Shown piece by piece: positions 19,868 to 27,663 of a DNA stretch of 64,000 bases. Position 1 is the stretch's first letter. Every line of letters begins with the position of its first letter. Origin of the DNA: Burkholderia puraquae (GTDB lineage Bacteria > Pseudomonadota > Gammaproteobacteria > Burkholderiales > Burkholderiaceae). The stretch covers positions 186,064 to 250,063 of the forward strand of contig NZ_NBYX01000004.1 in assembly GCF_002099195.1 (NCBI RefSeq), given 5' to 3'. Below the pieces are notes generated by a model. It was not told where the DNA came from. It saw only the letters and a program-made list of their open reading frames with translations, and did no database searches. A program made the translations under genes and the position numbers.

Positions 19868-22129
19868 ATGAAAAAAGTGGAGCAGAGAAAGATGGAGTGG
19901 GCAACAGGCACGCGTTTGCGTGCGATCGCAGCCGCGGCGAGCGTGGCGTTCGGTGCGGCGGCAGGGCAGGCGCATGCCCAGGCGGCGCCGGCCGTGAACG
20001 CGGGCGCAGCGGCGTCGGCCAGCAGTGCGCAGAACGGTGCGGCGGCGAGTGCGGCGGCCAGTGCGTCGACCGGCACGCTGCCGACGATCAACGTCAACGC
20101 GGCCTCGGAAGGGGACGGTACGGTCGGGCTCGTCGCGAAGCGCAGCCGGACCGGCACGAAGACCAATACGTCGATCAACGAGATCCCGCAGACGATCAAC
20201 GTCGTCACCGCGCAGCAGATCGAGATGACCGGCGCGACCGACGTGAACGCGGCGCTGCGCTACGTGCCGGGTTTCTCGTCGTACGGCTCGGACAACCGTT
20301 CCGACTGGTATGCGGCGCTGCGCGGCTTCACGCCGACCGCGTACGTAAACGGGCTGCAGGTGCCGAACACGATCAACCTCGCGAGCTGGCGCGTCGATCC
20401 GTACATGATCGACAGCATCAGCGTGCTGCGCGGGCCGACCTCGGTGCTCTACGGCGCGGGCGACCCGGGCGCGATCGTCGACGTGCAGACCAAGCTCGCC
20501 GACGGCGAGCGCGTGCGCGAAGCCGGGGTGCAGATCGGCAACTACGCGCGCAAGCAGTTCATGATCGACGTCGGCGACAAGCTCGACCCGGACGGCAAGT
20601 ACGCGTACCGGTTCGTCGGCGTCGCGCGCGACGGCAACGCACTGACCGGCCCGAACAACGACCAGCGCGTCGCGCTCGCGCCGTCGTTCCGCTGGCGCCC
20701 GAACGCGGATACGTCGCTGACGCTGTCGGCCACCTATCTGCAGGACTGGGGTGACATCTCGTCGAACTTCCTGCCCGCGTCGGGTACCGTGTTGCCGAAC
20801 CCGAACGGGCAGATCAACAAGGACGTGTACGAGGGCGATCCGAACTTCAACTACTACCGCAAGAAGCAGTGGTCGGTCGGCTACCAGTTCGAGCGAAACC
20901 TGACGCCGGCGTGGACGTTCCGCCAGAACACGCGACTGATGCACTTGTCGCTCGACAACGGTTCGGTATTCGGCAACGGCTTCGTCGACGGCAGCACGAC
21001 CGACGTGTCGCGCTGGGCCGGTGTGTTCCAGATGAACTACAGCCGCTTCGACATCGACAACAACGTCGAGGGCCGCTTCGCCACGGGGCCGCTCCAGCAC
21101 ACGTTGCTGCTCGGTTTCCAGTACAACCGCCAGACCGCGACCGACAGCGAATGGCTCGCTGCCGCGCCGCCGCTGAACATCTACAACCCGGTCTACCTGC
21201 CTGTCACCAAGGCGGTGTTCACGCCTGACTCGACGTTCCGCACCAACACGTACACGACGATGAACACGTTCGGCCTGTACGCGCAGGACCAGATCAAGTG
21301 GAACCGCTGGACGCTGACGCTCGGCGGCCGCGAGGACTGGGTCAACATGCGGATGGACGACCGCGCGGGCGGCACGTCGACGAAGGCGGAAGTCACCGCG
21401 TTCACCGGCCGCGTCGGCCTCACGTACCAGGGCGATTACGGGCTGTCGCCGTACATCAGCTACGCGACGTCGTTCAACCCGCTGATCGGCGTCAACCTGC
21501 TCGGCGGCGGGCTGCCGCAGCCGACGCGCGGCAAGCAGATCGAAGCCGGCCTGCGCTGGCAGCCGCCCGGCAAGAACCTGATGCTGAACGCGGCGATCTA
21601 CCAGATCAACCAGACCAACGGGATCACGCCGGCGCTGCCGAGCCAGGACGCGACCGGCACGAAGTCGGTGCAGACCGGCGAAGTGCGTTCGCGCGGGATC
21701 GAGCTGAGCGCGACCGGCAAGGTCACGCCGAACCTGTCGCTGATCGCATCGTACGTGTACCAGGACGTGAAGAACGTGAAGGCCAACGACGCGTCGCTGA
21801 ACAACTGGCCGGTCGACATTCCGCGTCCGCGCCAGATGGCGTCGCTGTGGACCGACTGGACCTGGCACACGGGGCCGCTCGCGGGCTTCGGCCTCGGCGG
21901 CGGCGTTCGCTACCAGAGCGCGTCGGCCGGTGCGGCCGACAACTCGCTGACGGTATCGAGCGTCACGCTGTTCGACGCGGGCGTGCATTACGACACGCGT
22001 AACTGGCGCTTCGCGGTGAACGGGACGAACCTGTTCAACCGCCACTACATCAGCGGTTGCCAGTCGGCGAACGTCTGCGTGTTCGGCACCGACCGCACCG
22101 TGATCGCGACCGCGAAATACAACTGGTGA
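19868..22129 (+). CDS. orbA: TonB-dependent ferric-ornibactin receptor
   Basis: A 753-residue outer-membrane protein with an N-terminal signal peptide (hydrophobic stretch then AQAHAQAAP). Next come an Ala/Ser-rich linker, a plug domain (INEIPQTINVVTAQQIE, LRGPTSVLYGAGDPGAIVD) and a long 22-strand barrel region ending in aromatic W (AKYNW). There is no N-terminal signalling (STN/FecA-like) domain, so it should act in uptake but not in transmembrane sigma-factor signalling. Two starts are possible, ATG 19868 (GGAG five bases before) and ATG 19892 (GGAG eight bases before); the second gives a more normal signal peptide length. Confidence 0.93.
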   Translation: MKKVEQRKMEWATGTRLRAIAAAASVAFGAAAGQAHAQAAPAVNAGAAASASSAQNGAAASAAASASTGTLPTINVNAASEGDGTVGLVAKRSRTGTKTNTSINEIPQTINVVTAQQIEMTGATDVNAALRYVPGFSSYGSDNRSDWYAALRGFTPTAYVNGLQVPNTINLASWRVDPYMIDSISVLRGPTSVLYGAGDPGAIVDVQTKLADGERVREAGVQIGNYARKQFMIDVGDKLDPDGKYAYRFVGVARDGNALTGPNNDQRVALAPSFRWRPNADTSLTLSATYLQDWGDISSNFLPASGTVLPNPNGQINKDVYEGDPNFNYYRKKQWSVGYQFERNLTPAWTFRQNTRLMHLSLDNGSVFGNGFVDGSTTDVSRWAGVFQMNYSRFDIDNNVEGRFATGPLQHTLLLGFQYNRQTATDSEWLAAAPPLNIYNPVYLPVTKAVFTPDSTFRTNTYTTMNTFGLYAQDQIKWNRWTLTLGGREDWVNMRMDDRAGGTSTKAEVTAFTGRVGLTYQGDYGLSPYISYATSFNPLIGVNLLGGGLPQPTRGKQIEAGLRWQPPGKNLMLNAAIYQINQTNGITPALPSQDATGTKSVQTGEVRSRGIELSATGKVTPNLSLIASYVYQDVKNVKANDASLNNWPVDIPRPRQMASLWTDWTWHTGPLAGFGLGGGVRYQSASAGAADNSLTVSSVTLFDAGVHYDTRNWRFAVNGTNLFNRHYISGCQSANVCVFGTDRTVIATAKYNW

Positions 22130-22135
22130 CGTTGC

Positions 22136-22187
22136 GCGCCGCGGCCCGCCGGCCGGCCTTCGTGGCCGGCGCGGGCCGGCGCGGCGC
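22136..22187 (+). other. Strong GC hairpin between orbA and pvdF
   Basis: A 7-bp perfect inner stem (22152-22158 with 22164-22170) closes a TTCGT loop. GC-rich flanking arms extend it with small bulges over roughly 50 bases. There is no T run directly after it, so it is more likely an mRNA-stability or attenuation element than a full terminator. It would favour the receptor-encoding part of the message over pvdF-orbL. Confidence 0.5.
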
Positions 22188-22214
22188 CTTCGTCCGCTTT
22201 TCCACGACGCATCC

Positions 22215-23054
22215 ATGCCGAAGAAAAATCTCGTCTACATCCAGTCGCTGCGCAACGGCGCGGCCGATCGTGCCGGGCAGCCGGTCGCTTATCAGGGCGG
22301 CACGCGCTACATGAAGGCGCCGCTCGAATTCCTCGTCGAGCGCCTGAACGACTCGCCGCTCGGCGAGCGCTACACGCTCAAGGGCGTGATCGTCGACGAC
22401 GACGACGGTTCGCCGGCCGACCGCGCGAAAGTCGCCGACTACGGCTTCGCCCGCACGCCGGGCCGCCCATGGATCCTGCCGGAAGGGTTGACGGTGCAGG
22501 GCCGGCCGGTCGACGAACTGTTCTGCACGATTGCGTCGACGTACCGGCGGCTGCCGCGTGACGCGCGCGAGCGCGTTGCGGCCAAGCAGGCATTCGAGCG
22601 CCGCCTGCTCGAGCGCCTGCTCGAACTCGAAGCCGACGTCGTCGTGCTCGACGGGCTGCTCGTGATCCTCGACGAACTCGTGCGGCCCGGCGCGCGCTTT
22701 CACCGGCGCATCGCCAACATCCACCCGGGCATCACCGCCGACGGTTCGCCGTACCAGCGGCGCGGCGCGTGGGCGACGCTCGACGCGCTGCACGGCGCGC
22801 GCGGCGAACGGGTCGACTGGGCGAGCGGCGCAGTGACTTCCGTCGAGCCCGTGACGATGACGGGCGCGTCGTTCCACTACGTCGACAACGGCATCGATTC
22901 CGGCGAGGTGATCTGCGACGTGCTCGACACGTCGATCGCGCCGGACGACACGATTCTCGAACTGCGCTGGAACAATTTCCAGCGCAGCCTGTTTCCGGCG
23001 CTCGAGCGGGGGCTGCACGTCCTCGCCGACCGCCACGACGCGGGAGCGCTGTGA
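22215..23054 (+). CDS. pvdF: N5-hydroxyornithine formyltransferase
   Basis: A 279-residue protein of the formyltransferase fold that uses N10-formyltetrahydrofolate to formylate N5-hydroxyornithine, giving the Orn4 hydroxamate of ornibactin. The core is visible as ANIHPGIT (with the family His) followed by GASFHYVDNGIDSGEVI, which contains the conserved Asp. Similar to PvdF of Pseudomonas. No clear ribosome site precedes the ATG, and a strong hairpin lies just upstream, so expression may be lower than that of orbA. The stop overlaps the orbL start by one base (TGATG). Confidence 0.9.
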   Translation: MPKKNLVYIQSLRNGAADRAGQPVAYQGGTRYMKAPLEFLVERLNDSPLGERYTLKGVIVDDDDGSPADRAKVADYGFARTPGRPWILPEGLTVQGRPVDELFCTIASTYRRLPRDARERVAAKQAFERRLLERLLELEADVVVLDGLLVILDELVRPGARFHRRIANIHPGITADGSPYQRRGAWATLDALHGARGERVDWASGAVTSVEPVTMTGASFHYVDNGIDSGEVICDVLDTSIAPDDTILELRWNNFQRSLFPALERGLHVLADRHDAGAL

Positions 23055-24070
23055 TGGAAGACACGCTGACGAAACCGGCCGGCGCCGCGGACGCCGTCGA
23101 AGGTGAAGTGGCCGCCGCGCTCGACGGCGCCGCACAAGGACAGGCGATGGCAGTCGCCGAGCGCACGCTCGACGCGTGGCGGCCCGACGATTCGCCGGAT
23201 GGACTGCTCGCGGCGTTCGTCGCGCTCTTCAACGCCGACACGCGATACGACGCGGCGACGATCGCGGTGCCGCTCGGCGGCGCCGATGCGGCGGCGGTCG
23301 CATCGTACGTCGCGCGCGCGGTGCGCGAGGGCGTGATCGACGGCGCGCAGGTCGCCGGCGACATGCTGCGCGTCACCGTGTCGCGCGCGACGTTCTGGCA
23401 GAACCCGCGGCCGTGGCTGAAGGCGCCTGCTTCGGGCGGGATGCCGCTGCGCCATGCGATCACGAACGGCCACCGGCACCCGGTGCGGCCGCCGTCGCCG
23501 GCCGGCGAGATCTATGCACGCTACATGCCGCAGGTCGGGATGACGTTCAGCCTGCGCACCGTCGATATCGATGCGCACGCGGACCTGTTCAGCGGCTGGA
23601 TGAACCTCGATCGCGTCGCGCATTTCTGGGACCAGCGCGGCACGCGCGACGAGCACGCGGCGTATCTCGCCGAGCGGCTCGCCGATCCGCACATGCACCC
23701 GATGATCGGCTATTTCGACGACACGCCGTTCGGCTATTTCGAGTTCTACTGGGCGAAGGAGGATCGCCTCGCGCCGTTCTACGAGGCGCACGACTACGAC
23801 CGCGGGCTGCACCTGCTGATCGGCGACTCGCGCTTCCAGAGCGCCGGCAAGCTGCATGCATGGTGGAGCGGGGTGCTGCACTACATGTTCGTCGACGAAC
23901 CGCGCACGCAGCGACTCGTCGGCGAGCCGCGCGTCGATCACGTGCGGCACATCGCGTACATGCACCGGCTCGGGTTCTACACGCTGAAGGAATTCGACTT
24001 TCCGCACAAGCGCGCGGCACTCACCGTGATCGAGCGCGATACATTCTTCGACACTTTCCGGTTGCCGTGA
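23054..24070 (+). CDS. orbL: Hydroxyornithine N-acyltransferase, IucB-like
   Basis: A 338-residue protein, last gene of the ornibactin operon. The region from about residue 140 on is a full IucB/AlcB-type acyltransferase domain: HPVRPPSPAGEIYAR, PMIGYFDDTPFGYFEFYWAK split over adjacent segments, DYDRGLHLLIGDSRF, and FVDEPRTQR. It is the paralogue of OrbK in the same operon. It likely adds the 3-hydroxy fatty acyl or another acyl group to N5-hydroxyornithine; the exact donor is not visible. The start overlaps the pvdF stop by one base, which indicates coupled translation. Confidence 0.88.
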   Translation: MEDTLTKPAGAADAVEGEVAAALDGAAQGQAMAVAERTLDAWRPDDSPDGLLAAFVALFNADTRYDAATIAVPLGGADAAAVASYVARAVREGVIDGAQVAGDMLRVTVSRATFWQNPRPWLKAPASGGMPLRHAITNGHRHPVRPPSPAGEIYARYMPQVGMTFSLRTVDIDAHADLFSGWMNLDRVAHFWDQRGTRDEHAAYLAERLADPHMHPMIGYFDDTPFGYFEFYWAKEDRLAPFYEAHDYDRGLHLLIGDSRFQSAGKLHAWWSGVLHYMFVDEPRTQRLVGEPRVDHVRHIAYMHRLGFYTLKEFDFPHKRAALTVIERDTFFDTFRLP

Positions 24071-24084
24071 CGGCGCGGGTGCGC

Positions 24085-24162
24085 GGGGCGGTGCTCGTCA
24101 CGCGCAACCGCCGCGAGTTCGGCCGTGTCGGCGGGTTGTCGCTCGAAGACTGGGCGGCGTGA
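24085..24162 (+). pseudogene. Remnant of a VapC-type PIN-domain toxin, C-terminal end
   Basis: Just after the orbL stop, a reading frame gives RGAVLVTRNRREFGRV followed by GGLSLEDW and a stop. The pattern (V)(T)N/R..EF.RV.GL.LE.W is the hallmark C-terminus of VapC ribonucleases. About 30 residues remain; the catalytic N-terminal part and the VapB antitoxin are missing. It is most likely a decayed toxin-antitoxin locus next to an intact one. Confidence 0.6.
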
Positions 24163-24210
24163 GTGCGGCTTGGTATCCACGCGGTCGCGCTGCCGTTCCG
24201 CAGCGGCGCG

Positions 24211-25116
24211 TCACGTGCGGGGAGCGGGTTGGTCGGCGAGAAAGACGTGGCGGAATGCATCGAGATATCGGTCGACGTCGTCGCTGAATTCACCGGGTAG
24301 CAGTGCGAACGCGCGTGCCAGCAGATCCTGGCCGAGCGCGGCATAAGTCGAATCGTCCGACAACAGTGCGCGGATCGCGTCGCGCGTTTGCGGCGAAGCA
24401 ATCCGTTGCGCATCGCGCGCGAGCAGCGCGGCAGCGGCGAGGCCCGGCTGGAACGCGTACAGTTCGAGCAGATCCGGCGCGGCTTCCCAGATACGTTCGC
24501 GATTGCCGGCGTCGTGAAAATTCCGCAGCAGGAACAGCAGGTCGTACGCGTCGCTGTTCTGGCGCGCACGCCGGTCCTTCCAGGCGAGCAGCTTCAGCAG
24601 CGCCAGCGCCGGCAGGCTGGCCACCGGCACTACGGTGTGCGCGTCGATCGACACCGGCTGCGCGGTGTCCACCGCTTCCTGAAACCCGAGCACGTTCAGC
24701 ACGAATTCACCGCCAGGCGGCCACGCAATCTCGCCCGGCGGCGTTTCGAGAGGCCCGAACGGCACGAGATCCAGCTCCGTGCGAAAACCGTGCGCGCCAC
24801 TGTCGAACAGCAGTTTCTGCTGTTGTTTCGGCGCGCGAGTGAATCGCCCGGTTGCGACGAGTGCCTCGATGAGCTGCTCATGAAATGGCCAGCTCACCGC
24901 GCACACTGCCACGTCGACGTCGCGCGTCGCGCGCCCCGGCCGGATGCCGTGCACGTGCCACATCAGGATGTCGCGCGCGCTTGCACCGGCGACGACGAAC
25001 GCCGCGTCGAGGTGTGCACAGGCCGAGCTGACGGCCTGCAGCAGCGCGACCGCCGCGGGCTCCAGCGGCCGGCCTGCGTCGACTTCAAGCGGGCGGGTGG
25101 GCGAGGTATCGTTCAT
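24211..25116 (-). CDS. Nucleotidyltransferase, AbiEii/AbiGii-type toxin
   Basis: A 301-residue protein with the minimal nucleotidyltransferase core of AbiEii-like proteins. VVAGASARDIL (motif I) is followed by RATRDVDVAV, whose two Asp residues should bind metal. A later ALLKLLAWKDR...DAYDLLFLL segment carries the Lys and Asp of the family's third and fourth motifs. Members of the group act as toxins that transfer nucleotides, for example to tRNA ends, and form type IV toxin-antitoxin systems. The start overlaps the upstream AbiEi-like gene by 32 bases, so the two are co-transcribed. Function as an abortive-infection toxin is inferred from family and partner. Confidence 0.75.
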   Translation of the reverse strand: MNDTSPTRPLEVDAGRPLEPAAVALLQAVSSACAHLDAAFVVAGASARDILMWHVHGIRPGRATRDVDVAVCAVSWPFHEQLIEALVATGRFTRAPKQQQKLLFDSGAHGFRTELDLVPFGPLETPPGEIAWPPGGEFVLNVLGFQEAVDTAQPVSIDAHTVVPVASLPALALLKLLAWKDRRARQNSDAYDLLFLLRNFHDAGNRERIWEAAPDLLELYAFQPGLAAAALLARDAQRIASPQTRDAIRALLSDDSTYAALGQDLLARAFALLPGEFSDDVDRYLDAFRHVFLADQPAPRT

Positions 25117-26173
25117 GGATGCGATCGGCGATGGCGAGATTGCGGCTGTCGCCGGACGAGACGAGATCCGCGTAGATCAGCAGCGGCGGCACGATCGGCA
25201 CTTCCTGCTCGCGCCAGCCGAGCGCCGCAGACGGCGGCCAGAACGCTTCGACGAGTTCGACATCGCCGTGCTCGTCCGGACGCAGGCGCGCCTGGAGCAG
25301 CAGCCGGTTCGACACGGCGCCGTGCGTATAGACGGTAATCGCGGCTGGTTTCAGGTCGTGCGTCAGCAGGTCGGCCGCCGGCTCGCCGCCGAGGCGCGCA
25401 TCGAATGCGGCGAAATCGAAGCCGCGCCACCAGTCGGGCGCGAGGCCGGCAAACCGGCGGCTCGGCAGTTTCGCGCGCAAGCGGCTCGGGTAGAGCGCGA
25501 CCCATTCCTGCACGAAGCGCGGCCAGTCGGGCATCAGGCGCTCGCCGTTGCGGCGCTGCCCGACGAGGCCGCGCGCAATCAGGTCTTCCATCGCGAGATT
25601 GACCGTGCCGAGCGCGACGTCCGACGCGGCGGCGATCGCCCGGTACGGTTGCGCGACGAGGCCCGGCTGCGTCGCGAGCGCGAACATTACGGCCAGCCCC
25701 TTCGGCGTCGTCGCGCGCGATGCCTGTCGGCGCGGTGCGCGTGCGGGCTTTGGCCGGCCCGCGATCATCACGGTCGCCTCCGGCTGAATCAGGCATGCGT
25801 TGCCGGCGGTATCGAGAAACGGGATGCCCTGGTCGGTCAGGCCGGCGGCCAGTTCGGCCGAAAGATGCGGCACGACCAGCATCAGTGGCCGTTCGCCGGG
25901 CATCGCGGTACCGCCGCCGCCGCGGCGCAATGCCGCGAGTGCGCCCGCGAGCGATTCGACGCGCAGGCTCACGGCGACCGGCATCTCGAATGCCTGCCCG
26001 GCGACGTCGAAGCGGATCATGGCGTCGGCGCGCGCGTTGTAGGCGGCCGGCACGCGCACGGGCCGCGCGCGAAAGCGCCGCGTCGCGCTTTCGAATGCGG
26101 CGCAGGCTTCGTCGAGCACGTGCTGTTCCGGCACGGAGAGGGCAGTGTTCGCGGGCATCGAAGGTAATCGCAT
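25085..26173 (-). CDS. AbiEi-type antitoxin / winged-helix transcriptional regulator
   Basis: A 362-residue protein. Residues about 175-255 (TPKGLAVMFALATQPG..., YRAIAAASDVALGTVN, LAMEDLIARGLV) form a winged-helix DNA-binding domain. The flanking regions resemble AbiEi family antitoxins, which repress their own operon and counter the AbiEii toxin. The ATG at 26173 is chosen because it sits directly behind a palindromic operator; an open frame upstream to 26386 lacks any coding character. The gene order (regulator first, toxin second, overlapping) is typical of AbiE loci. Confidence 0.7.
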   Translation of the reverse strand: MRLPSMPANTALSVPEQHVLDEACAAFESATRRFRARPVRVPAAYNARADAMIRFDVAGQAFEMPVAVSLRVESLAGALAALRRGGGGTAMPGERPLMLVVPHLSAELAAGLTDQGIPFLDTAGNACLIQPEATVMIAGRPKPARAPRRQASRATTPKGLAVMFALATQPGLVAQPYRAIAAASDVALGTVNLAMEDLIARGLVGQRRNGERLMPDWPRFVQEWVALYPSRLRAKLPSRRFAGLAPDWWRGFDFAAFDARLGGEPAADLLTHDLKPAAITVYTHGAVSNRLLLQARLRPDEHGDVELVEAFWPPSAALGWREQEVPIVPPLLIYADLVSSGDSRNLAIADRIHERYLAHPPA

Positions 26174-26226
26174 GTTCACTTTTCTGTCAGCGTACACAAA
26201 AAATGTACAGACGTCAAAAAGTGAAC
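26174..26226 (-). promoter_or_regulatory. Nested palindromic operator of the AbiE-type operon
   Basis: A perfect 10-bp inverted repeat, GTTCACTTTT (26174-26183) and AAAAGTGAAC (26217-26226), encloses a second one, GTACA (26192-26196) and TGTAC (26204-26208). It abuts the antitoxin start codon, so it is well placed for autorepression. The surrounding sequence is much richer in A and T than the genes. Confidence 0.65.
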
Positions 26227-26499
26227 AAAAATTCGCAAGCCTTTGATGTACAGGCACTATTCCAGAATGCCGGGCGATAGTCATCGGGGCGCTCATGCGC
26301 AAGAAATCGATGAACGGCACACAGTTTCGCGCATCCGGCTCCGGCGCGGCAGTCGTCCGGATGGACGGATTGCGCTTGTCGCGCATCGTTTCCGATATGG
26401 CAACTGACGGTTGCTACCGTGACGACTTTCCGTCTGCCCGGTTGCCGTTCAACCGACTATCCTTGCCGGCATATTCCCCACAGGACAGGAGACGACACC
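26227..26499. other. Intergenic region between AbiE operon and amidohydrolase
   Basis: About 270 bases without a supported gene. The left part is AT-rich and continues the antitoxin promoter. The right part should hold the amidohydrolase promoter, but no clear -35/-10 pair stands out. Confidence 0.5.
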
Positions 26500-27663
26500 G
26501 TGACGCACAGCGTGATTCCCGCAGGCCTCGCCGACGAAATGATCGAGATCCGGCACCGCATTCATGCCCACCCCGAACTCGGCTTCGAGGAATTCGCGAC
26601 GAGCGACCTCGTCGCGGAGCAACTGCAGTCGTGGGGCTACACGGTGCATCGCGGGCTCGGTGGCACGGGCGTCGTCGCGCAGTTGAAAGTCGGCAACGGC
26701 ACGCAGCGCCTCGGCCTGCGCGCCGACATGGACGCGCTGCCGATCCACGAGACGACGGGCCTGCCGTACGAGAGCAAGATCGCCGGCAAGATGCACGCGT
26801 GCGGCCACGACGGCCACACGGCGATGCTGCTCGCGGCCGCGAAGCATCTTGCGCGCGAGCGTCGTTTCTCGGGCACGCTGAACCTGATTTTCCAGCCGGC
26901 CGAGGAAGGGCTCGGCGGCGCGAAGAAGATGCTCGACGAAGGGCTGTTCGAGCTGTTCCCGTGCGACGCGATCTTCGCGATGCACAACATGCCGGGCTTT
27001 CCCACCGGCAAGTTCGGCTTCCTGCCGGGGCCGTTCATGGCGTCGTCGGATACGGTGATCGTCGACGTGCAGGGCCGCGGCGGCCACGGCGCGGTGCCGC
27101 ACAAGGCGGTCGATTCGGTGGTCGTCTGCGCGCAGATCGTCATTGCGCTGCAGACGATCGTGTCGCGCAACGTGTCGCCGCTCGACATGGCGATCGTCAC
27201 GGTCGGCGCGATCCACGCGGGCGAGGCGCCGAACGTGATTCCCGATCGCGCGCAGATGCGCCTGTCGGTGCGCGCGCTGAAGCCGGAAGTGCGCGACCTG
27301 CTCGAGACGCGCATCAAGGAAGTCGTGCACGCACAGGCGGCCGTGTTCGGCGCGACCGCGACGATCGACTACCAGCGCCGCTACCCGGTGCTCGTCAACG
27401 ATGCGGAAATGACCGCGGTCGCGCGCAACGTCGCACGCGAGTGGGTGGGCGACGCGAACCTGATCGACGGGATGGTGCCGCTCACGGGCAGCGAGGACTT
27501 CGCGTTCCTGCTCGAGAAGCGGCCGGGCTGCTACCTGATCATCGGCAACGGCGACGGGGAGGGCGGCTGCATGGTGCACAACCCCGGCTACGACTTCAAC
27601 GACGCGGCGCTGCCGACCGGGGCGTCTTACTGGGTCAAGCTTGCGGAGACGTTCCTGGTGTGA
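26500..27663 (+). CDS. M20D-family amidohydrolase (hippurate hydrolase / aminoacylase type)
   Basis: A 387-residue metallo-amidohydrolase that cleaves N-acyl amino acids or similar amides. The zinc-site motifs are present: HPELGFEEF near the start, HACGHDGHTAML near residue 100, QPAEEGLGG near 135, and a C-terminal TGSEDFAF with a late MVHNPGYDFND. The dimerisation (lid) domain lies in the middle. The start is GTG at 26500 with AGGAG eight bases before; an in-frame ATG 27 codons upstream has no ribosome site. The substrate is not predictable. The 3' end overlaps the 3' end of cobB on the other strand by 29 bases. Confidence 0.88.
   Translation: MTHSVIPAGLADEMIEIRHRIHAHPELGFEEFATSDLVAEQLQSWGYTVHRGLGGTGVVAQLKVGNGTQRLGLRADMDALPIHETTGLPYESKIAGKMHACGHDGHTAMLLAAAKHLARERRFSGTLNLIFQPAEEGLGGAKKMLDEGLFELFPCDAIFAMHNMPGFPTGKFGFLPGPFMASSDTVIVDVQGRGGHGAVPHKAVDSVVVCAQIVIALQTIVSRNVSPLDMAIVTVGAIHAGEAPNVIPDRAQMRLSVRALKPEVRDLLETRIKEVVHAQAAVFGATATIDYQRRYPVLVNDAEMTAVARNVAREWVGDANLIDGMVPLTGSEDFAFLLEKRPGCYLIIGNGDGEGGCMVHNPGYDFNDAALPTGASYWVKLAETFLV

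Noticed and set aside
26174-26386. N-terminal extension of the AbiEi-like protein to 26386
   Set aside because: It would place a perfect palindromic operator inside the coding region, and the extra residues show no family similarity.
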